Of a stretch of 64,000 nt of DNA, positions 57,278 to 64,000 are shown piece after piece. Below the pieces are notes generated by a model. That model was not told the DNA's origin. It did no database searches and worked only from the letters and a program-made list of their open reading frames with translations. Origin of the DNA: Periplaneta americana (lineage: Eukaryota > Arthropoda > Insecta > Blattodea > Blattidae); the NCBI RefSeq assembly GCF_040183065.1, contig NC_091133.1, positions 136,582,306-136,646,305 of the forward strand, in the 5' to 3' direction. Position 1 is the first letter of the stretch. Every line of letters begins with the position of its first letter. Position numbers and translations under genes: made by a program.

Positions 57278-58328
57278 GTATGTATGTATGTATGTATGTA
57301 TGTGTGTATTTATTCACACTGCAATGGGTATATACCCGGTGGCAGTGGTAACTAATTACACTCAATAATGACAATAATAAATTTATTAATTAAAAATACA
57401 ATTAATAATAATACTAGTAATTAATACTAACAATAATTTATAATAATAATAATAATAATATCCTAAATTAAATGAAACGATCACTTAAAATAACATTTGA
57501 AATAAATCTAATTTGTATCTTAAACCTAAGATCAAACTAAAACCCACGAGTATGATATGTTCATATCTGCACAAGTACCTTTCAAATTACACTCATTTCG
57601 CTGTCAACTCACTCACTGCACTGGAACTACGACACATTTCACTGATTCTATCCTGATTTCACTAACACTTCAAAAACATTTCACTGTTCAAATACTTTGC
57701 ACTGCCACTATAAACTATGAAGCTTCACTGACAGGAACACGTTTCACTTACACTACACACTTCACTGACACAACACACTTCACTGACACAACATAATTCT
57801 TCACTGATACAACACTTCAATAACAACATATAATTTACACCCTTTAAATACTGTGTATAATTACCGTCTATTAGTAAAGTCCTTAAGCCTATTTTTAAAT
57901 AAATTTTTGGTTGTTGGTAAAGCCTTTAGTAAGTCTGCAGGTAAAGCATTCCAGTCCCTGATAGTACGATTGAGAAAAGAAAACTTTCCAGTGTCCGTCC
58001 TCTGTCTTCTTTCCCTCAATTTATATGAGTGGTCGTTCCTTGAAGAGTAATTTGGCGGCTGCAACCTATTTTTTATTTCTCTCCAGGCAGGCTCACCTCT
58101 GTATGTTTTGAACAGTGCGCATAATCGAATTCGCGTTCTCCTGTCCGTGAGTGTGTCCCATTTTAATGGTGAATTTTTCCGACAACACTTGAGAGCCCGT
58201 TTTTGAATCTTTTCCAGTGTCTTAATATGTTCTAATCTGTAAGGATCCCAACATGCAGCACCATATTCCACATCGCACATAAAAATAAAATGAATAATTT
58301 TTATTTGTAACAAAATTGGCAACAACAA
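57278..58328 (-). mobile_element. LINE C-terminus plus 3' UTR (copy C)
   Basis: On the minus strand: RT C-terminus (58328-57861), then the same 3' UTR as copies A and B, with a (TAA)n tract at 57440-57463, the GGGTATATACCCGGTGGCAG block, and a (CATA)n tail at 57278-57302. This copy links the A/B repeats to a coding LINE. Confidence 0.88.
57861..58328 (-). CDS. Partial Jockey/CR1-like LINE ORF2 C-terminus
   Basis: The 155-codon frame holds the region downstream of the RT domain: DVEYGAACWDPYRLEHIKTL, EKIQKRALKCC, then RRTRIRLCALFKTYRGEPAW and a terminal RTIRDWNALPADLLKALP, FKNRLKDF. The EYGAACWDPY and RDWNALP blocks are typical of Jockey/CR1/I-type ORF2 ends. It has no catalytic motif because the copy is 5'-truncated. 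The ATG is incidental. The frame is free of stops, so the copy is fairly young. Confidence 0.85.
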   Translation of the reverse strand: MLLPILLQIKIIHFIFMCDVEYGAACWDPYRLEHIKTLEKIQKRALKCCRKNSPLKWDTLTDRRTRIRLCALFKTYRGEPAWREIKNRLQPPNYSSRNDHSYKLRERRQRTDTGKFSFLNRTIRDWNALPADLLKALPTTKNLFKNRLKDFTNRR

Positions 58329-59078
58329 GCAATCGTGACGTGAAATGCATTTCTTATGTAATGCTTATTTTAAGAAAGTTTTAACTTTATCAAATTCCCT
58401 AATAATCACGTATAAGCTTATCTACGTTTGCAAGCAAACCGTCCTGTATTGTTCATAATACAAGATATCATTTCATTCGCGTTATATTTGACTGAATAAC
58501 CATACACTTCACGTTGCAAATAAATGAATTTAATTTATCAAGGGAAAAACGAAATTAAAAGTAGAGCAGGGAAGTATTAGTACGCAAGATGTACACCAGA
58601 AAATGACTAACTAAACAGCAAATTAATACACAATAACAGAAGTGTACTGTTCAAATCCCGCTTTGTTATTGCAGCGAGAGTTATAATTGCGATAAGTAAA
58701 CACGGCCGTATTCTGTAATGAGATTCAGGCCTGGAGGAAGGAGCGAACGAAGCACTCTTCTTCATGCGATTGCATGCATAACTAAACTGTAAACATCATT
58801 CGAAAATTGTAAACTGCGAAATATAATGTTTCTCGCCAACTTGCGATTTCATTATTAAACGGAATTAATTTTGCGAAGCGTCACTCGGTGTGATCTTCTT
58901 AGCACGCAATTCTTGTTTTGGCCAACTCTCGTGGTGTTGGCAAAGCTGCAGACTAGTACCAGTGTCAACAATTACATTTTGTTTTCACCTCAGGTAGGGA
59001 CGAGGCATGATCCTGACGTCACGTAACGCATCATCTAAAAATGTGAGAAGACTTGAAAATTGTTCAACATTCGTTAAG
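58329..59078. other. Unassigned stretch
   Basis: No gene recognised. Confidence 0.35.
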
Positions 59079-59384
59079 GGGGGAACCTACCGAGTTTTTT
59101 AAATTAAAATGGTCCCGAAAGTTGGGGCTTTGACATAAAATCATACCAAACCTTTGCGTCAAATAAGGATATGTTTATTTTTCGCGCGCGGCCCTTTAGG
59201 TTGTCATTGAAGCTACAGCGGCTTTATCTCAAAATAAATTTTTTTGCAATGTAAAGTGTTCCAAGTGTTTCTGTTTTGCTGCGATGTCCTTGAAAATTTA
59301 AATCCATAGGCCTATACACATAATTATAATGTTATGCATAAACTGTATTACGAGTGTAAAAAAAAATATTACTTAAAATATCGC
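59079..59384. mobile_element. Possible left end of a truncated TIR element
   Basis: TTAAGGGGGGAACCTACCGA at 59076 opens a segment with no matching right end before an RTE-like fragment starts. The G-rich start and A/T-homopolymer interior resemble the 916-1811 element in style only. Confidence 0.3.
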
Positions 59385-59705
59385 ATGTTTGAAGCAAGTA
59401 AAACGATATATTTGGAAGTAAATCCAAAAAAGGTTTATGATTATGTCTCGAGACCAGAACACAGTTTGAAATGGAAATATAAAAATTGGAAATTTATTCT
59501 TTGAAGAGATGGAAAATTTAAAATATCTTAGAGAAAAGTAACAGATATGACTGACACTCGGGAAGAAATTGAATGCAGAATAAATATGGGAAATGACTTA
59601 TTATTCGGTTGAGAAGCTTTTGTCATCCAGTCTGCTGTCAAAAAATCTGAAAGTTAGAATTTATAAAACAGTTATATTACCGGTTGTTCTGTATGGCTGT
59701 GCACT
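59385..59705 (+). mobile_element. Internal RTE-like LINE fragment lacking its 3' end
   Basis: Pieces in order are FEASKTIYLEVNPKK, SRPEHSLKWKYKNWKF, TDTREEIECRINMGN, YYSVEKLLSSSLLSKNLKVR-like, and ILPVVLYGC. The copy stops there, without the C-terminus or tail. Because target-primed reverse transcription starts at the 3' end, loss of the 3' end points to later deletion or rearrangement. Confidence 0.75.
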
Positions 59706-60059
59706 GTACACTGAATCGCGAGAAATTTAAAAACACACACCACGATTATCACCCGATGATTTTGTCGAGACATTTGCAGGTCATAAAGAACCATGACTTT
59801 AGAAAAGATTGCTAGAATGGAAATAAAGGAGGAAGATGAAGGCCAAGAAGGCATGGACAGAAGGAAGTGTGAAAAGCATGAAAGCAAAGAAAGACTTTCA
59901 AAGGACAGGAATGAATGTGAAGAAGAAATTAATTGTTAGTAGTAGGCACTGATAGATGTGCTAAGCATCATATATACAGAAACATATACAAAGCCATTCC
60001 GGCAGCATCAATTCACAAAACAGATGATCATTCTCACAGTTTACAAGGCACACCACTAT
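59706..60059. other. Unassigned stretch
   Basis: Lys/Glu-rich low-quality frames, nothing recognised. Confidence 0.3.
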
Positions 60060-60560
60060 ATCACGACAAAACTTACAGTTTGGGTTGAAATTTCGAGACT
60101 TTGGATTGTTTGTCCTATTCTTCAATGAAATAATCAATAGTGGTGTTATTGCTATATCATCGTGTAGAGCGACATTGCCAGATTTGAAGAAGACGAAATC
60201 AAGTACCCATGGTTCAAAACGTCAGCGCCACTGCACACACAGGTGGCACAACTCCATAACTTTGGCTTAATTTTTATAGAACGCACCGTCTTTAAAACTC
60301 TATGGCCCCCACGCTCCCCAGACATGACATCATCAGACTATTATCTGTGGGGAGCAGCAAAATGTGCAGTGTATTTATATCGCCCATGCAGCACATTCGA
60401 TGAATTGCAAGGTACAACTTGCGCATAAAAAGCATACATTTCACAAAAAGAACTGGTGAAAGTATTTGAAAATATGACAAAACTAGGCCTGTATTTCATT
60501 TCAACCACATCACAGCGCATTATACCTCGATCCAACAGAGTATCTTGCTCACAACTGATT
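60060..60560 (+). pseudogene. Tc1/mariner-like transposase remnant
   Basis: The best block is TLWPPRSPDMTSSDYYLWGA at about 60293-60352, then VYLYRPCSTFDELQ. It corresponds to the third catalytic acid region, and the Asp of SSDYYLW is kept. Upstream, KLTVWVEISRLWIV in another frame and weak EDEIKYPWFKTSA fit the middle of the same domain. Stops and frameshifts are many. It is about half a catalytic domain and has no visible terminal repeats. Confidence 0.65.
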
Positions 60561-61158
60561 TATAAAACACGCAAACTAACTACTATCGCTGTTGTTAAAA
60601 CTACCATATGAATCCCCATATCATATGAATCAAAACCGCTAGACGGTTCTAAAGTCTCAGAATGCAAGCGTAAAACTCTTCAACCCAAGATGATGCAGGA
60701 GGTTCGCCACCCTCAGGGCAAATACCGCGCGGTGAAGTAATTGTAATGAAAATCTTTGTCTGGGAACAGCACAGCAATAGAGTCATTAAACTCTCTACTC
60801 CAACACCAATTAAACTTGGTGCGAGCACTGTGGAAGGAAGAGAATGGATGAATGAATGGCGAAATGGATGTAAAGGGTTAATGGTGGCGCGGAGTGAAAT
60901 TACACCTCACTTGATGACGGAGTGCTGCTGTACAACCGGTGGAAATCAAAATGGCGAAAGAAAACCGTACAGCACTTATCTTCCAATTCAAAGAGCACAC
61001 AATTTATTGTAAGGGCAGAACGCACGAAATTAAACTTTGCCTTACATTAAAGTTTCTTAAGATTTAACTAGGTACCGACTTTTGCGATAAAGTTCCTGCG
61101 TATCTGTGTCCTAATGGCGATTTAGATTAAGAAAATGACCGTCTAGGATGCGTAACTA
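60561..61158. other. Unassigned stretch
   Basis: The plus frame 60746-61012 (88 codons) has no recognised family. Confidence 0.3.
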
Positions 61159-62251
61159 ACATAATTTTATTTTTACTTCAATTTTTATTGTACCTGACTT
61201 TTTGAATGTACTTCACTCCCACCCCTTCCACTAATGAAGCTCAACCGTCCTCCATACAGATCCAAGACCGCATATACAGTCACAGTAGCCTTACGCTCAT
61301 AGTAAACAGTACGTTCCAAAAATATGTTCGCGTTTTCCAGTGACGAAAGAGCTTTCAATATTGAATCATTTTCGCAGAGGTACTGTCGTCCATTTGCCTA
61401 CGTTGTATCTCGGTTTCCCCCACCAGCTTTTATTCGCCAGCTAGTGGCTGGGCTGTCTTAGCTCTTTTCTGAGAACATTAATTTCTGTTAGTAATTGGAC
61501 GTCTACGTAATATTATAGAACTGTTTAAAATAACTTAAAGAAAAGGGCTTCGTTAAGTAATTAACTATCACGTGATTTCCCTCCTCTCTACGACCCTACG
61601 ACATAACTACTTGGACGGACAGTAGATAGCATGTCTGAGTAATTTTACCTTTTCGGATCGGGCTGAAGTGAAGATTGAATTTACAGTACGTAAGGTACTC
61701 TTTTATGGAGTAGGTACAGAATTATTTCAACATGAGTTACTAGTACGAAGAACGAAACTGGTAATTGGAATTAAGTACAATAGTCTCTAGAGCGATAATA
61801 TGCACATTAGAACTGAAGCCTGTATCGAAATGAACGGCCACCATTAAAAAAATGTGTTTAAATATCCATAATATGATTATTTTTCAATTTAACTTCATTC
61901 TCTATATTGTACGCTAATGTGCTGTAGACAGTATAATATACACTGCATAATGAATACGTCCACATAGACAGCTCAGTTCGTGAGTAAAAACACTCATTGT
62001 TAATACTGTACTGTATTTTGATTAAACTAAAACCTAATGACAATGATTAAACTCAAAATCGCGATATTTCCTAGTTTACGTAAATGGATGAACTACTTTT
62101 CATCCCTCCTATATCTAGTGAAGTGATTTGTTTGTATATTACGCCAGTATCATCGAACTCCAGTCGTGGAAGGGGGTAGCAAACGGCGTTGATCCAGAGG
62201 TATAGGCAAGTTAATATTAAAAATGTTAGTAAAAATAAAATGATGTCCCTG
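61159..62251. mobile_element. 1.1 kb TIR element, copy 2
   Basis: It is collinear with 30185-31287. The left end has lost its first few bases (TAACTAACATAATTTTATTT in place of CAGGGACATAA). The right end ATGATGTCCCTG is intact and is followed by TA. The shared interior includes CGTTTTCCAGTGACGAAAGA and TTTTCGGATCGGGCTGAAGT. No transposase. Confidence 0.82.
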
Positions 62252-62253
62252 TA

Positions 62254-62873
62254 CAAAACTAAGGAGTGTATGTGAAGTGGCATGAGAATCAGGGAAAAAG
62301 CAGCACTTCGTACAGTCTGCTTGGGCGAGGTTTCCATGCCTAAGTCTAAGCTTTGTGATAACCTAATAGTAATAACGTAAAGTAAAATGCGCACTCAAAC
62401 GGGAGAAACTCTCTCTCTTTAGTACAAGAACTGAGTGTGTACCTTGTGTCATGCTAACCACATGACCAATGTGAATGTCTCATGTTATGTTAGTAACCCT
62501 TATAGTAGCGAGGACGGAATGGACAAAGAACTCGGTTCTTGAAGGTAGAGGATGATGATGAACTAAAACCTAGGTGATCTATTGCGCTAACCCTCAAGCT
62601 AGGAGCATTCCCAAATCCACACCGGCTGACTACACTAAGGTTCGCTGCGTACCCAGGTTTCGAGCAGGCAACCCCTCGTCTCTAGGCCAGCCCCCTCCGT
62701 GCGTCGCCAGCCGATGTTCGGGGAATGCTATGGAATGGAGAAATGTTGACGGAATGATGTTGATGCCTAATAGAGTGGAGAGACAGGACTTCGAGAAAAA
62801 TTTCCTCCTTCAAACTGAATTTTTGCGAAATGAGTAAAGATAAATAAATGATAGAAAGATAGATAAATAAATG

Positions 62874-62877
<4 letters not shown>
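62254..62877. other. Unassigned, partly GC-rich stretch
   Basis: 62570-62720 is GC-rich, with an open frame (62574-62837, 87 codons) with no recognised motif. It could be an old repeat body. Confidence 0.35.

Positions 62878-62932
<55 letters not shown>
62878..62932. repeat. (TA)n microsatellite
   Basis: About 27 TA units directly at the 5' truncation of an RTE-like copy. Confidence 0.97.
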
Positions 62933-62935
<3 letters not shown>

Positions 62936-63148
62936 GAAATGCATATAGAGTGATAGTTGGGAGACCGGAGGGAAAAAGACCTTTAGGGAGGCCGAGACGT
63001 AGATGGGAGGATAATATTAAAATGGATTTGAGGGAGGTGGGGTGTGATGATAGAGACTGGATTAATCTTGCACAGGATAGGGACCGCTGGCGGGCTTATG
63101 TGAGGCGGCAATGAACCTTCGGGTTCCTTAAAAGCCATTTGTAAGTAA
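62933..63148 (+). mobile_element. RTE-like LINE 3' end between two TA tracts
   Basis: It starts at the family's NAYRVIVGRPEGKRPLGRP region and ends AAAAGCCATTTGTAAGTAAG. One base is missing in GTGAGGCGGCAATG, which shifts the last codons. TA tracts lie on both sides. Confidence 0.88.
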
Positions 63149-63169
63149 GTATATATATATATATATATA
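63149..63169. repeat. (TA)n tract
   Basis: About 10 TA units between the RTE tail and the dispersed repeat. Confidence 0.95.
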
Positions 63170-63272
63170 GTCCTACTTTTCACGTGCGATATTATTCTTC
63201 TCTAGTGTTAATATTATATTATATAATTCCATTGCCGCTGTAATTTAAATTTTAGTTCCTATTTTATTTTAC

Positions 63273-63317
<45 letters not shown>

Positions 63318-63615
63318 TTATTTTCTATATTTCTCTTCTATTAATATTGTATGATATAATTTTTGTAACTGTAATTTTAATTCTATTTCCTATTTTATTT
63401 TATTTTATTTTATATTCTCTTATAGGCCTATTAATATTATATCTTAACTGCGACCGAACACGAGCGCTGCTCATTCGGTCTCAAATTTTGTTAATACTAC
63501 TGTATCTCCTGTTTTATATTGTTTGTATTATTTTATTTCTATTTCTCTTGTTTGTTTGTAATTATATTCTTTATTCTGTATATTTAAATTTAAATAAATT
63601 AATTAATTAATTAAA
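63170..63615 (+). mobile_element. Dispersed repeat (LINE 3'-end-like), copy 2
   Basis: Reverse complement of 22664-23108 with the same order: TTTTCACGTGCGATATTATT, (TTA)n at 63276-63315, TATAGGCCTATTAATATTAT, CGAGCGCTGCTCATTCGGTC, and a TTAAATTTAAATAAATTAAT tail. The hydrophobic frame 63347-63610 is an artefact of T-rich sequence. Confidence 0.8.
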
Positions 63616-64000
63616 AAAATTTTATATATATATATTTTGAGAAAGTACTTGTCAGTCTTCGTGGCCCTCATTTCCCTTCAAAGTCTGGAAATATATGTCG
63701 CATGGATACTATGCCAAATCATACACGTCTTATCATCAAATTGGGAATATGTCTGCACTGTTAATATGTTAATAAAAATATGCCAGTGGTGACAGATTAG
63801 CAATACACACTAAAATAAATATTGAAATAATTTATCCTGTGCCTAGAGAGGTTAGCGAAGTGAACAGTTTACCGAGAGTCTGGAAAATCGTGTGCAAACA
63901 ATGGGCCTACTTTCAATTTTAACTATTGGAACCTAACACTCACTTTGCTAACAAAATAAGAAAAGAACAACTCTGTTACAATTGTCAAGAGAAACACTGC
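63616..64000. other. Unassigned right edge
   Basis: No gene or repeat recognised. Confidence 0.3.

Overview
This window is eukaryotic and almost certainly from an insect. It is AT-rich, full of microsatellites, and made of nested, decayed transposable elements. Its dominant LINE, its tRNA-derived SINEs and several ORF tails resemble repeats I associate with cockroach (Blattodea, Periplaneta-like) genomes. That species-level guess is from memory and is not proven here. I found no host protein-coding gene I could defend, no true tRNA or rRNA gene, and no CRISPR or other prokaryotic feature. Long coding stretches are transposase, reverse transcriptase (RT), or decayed remnants of them.

Layout. 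0-8.5 kb: a decayed LINE ORF1-like stretch, a TAA-flanked inverted-repeat DNA element, small hairpin elements, a TA-flanked MITE, an RTE-like LINE tail and three SINE-type repeats. 8.5-14 kb: a second RTE-like tail, the 3' end of a Jockey-like LINE split by a nearly intact 1.3 kb mariner, a SINE, and a 5'-truncated LINE with an open 356-codon RT frame. 14-25 kb: mostly unrecognised AT-rich DNA with (TAA)n tracts, another RTE-like tail, several SINEs and LINE 3' tails. 25-35 kb: a 240 bp MITE, two copies of one microsatellite-bearing LINE 3' UTR, a Tc1/mariner-like transposase remnant, an RTE copy with an 86 bp triplication, and a 1.1 kb terminal-inverted-repeat (TIR) element. 35-50 kb: a strongly purine-skewed stretch, two different hAT transposase remnants (one split by a SINE), MITEs, a transposase N-terminus split by a SINE, and a repeat holding a 164 bp LINE insertion with clear target duplications. 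50-64 kb: a 5'-truncated Tx1/L1-like LINE, a TIR element with 158 bp arms, a MITE interrupted by a Helitron-like insertion, more RTE copies, a LINE C-terminus with its 3' UTR, a transposase remnant, the second 1.1 kb TIR element, and an AT-tract-bounded repeat cluster at the right edge.

How the parts relate. This is a record of successive insertions rather than a set of cooperating genes. In two cases the window contains both a filled and an empty paralogous site: the Helitron-like segment in the MITE at 54 kb (empty copy at 25.5 kb), and the LINE fragment at 46.4 kb (empty copy at 33.07 kb). These allow insertion boundaries to be read at base level. I see no evidence of a novel functional system. 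The most informative observations are the insertion structures and a few unassigned TIR families.
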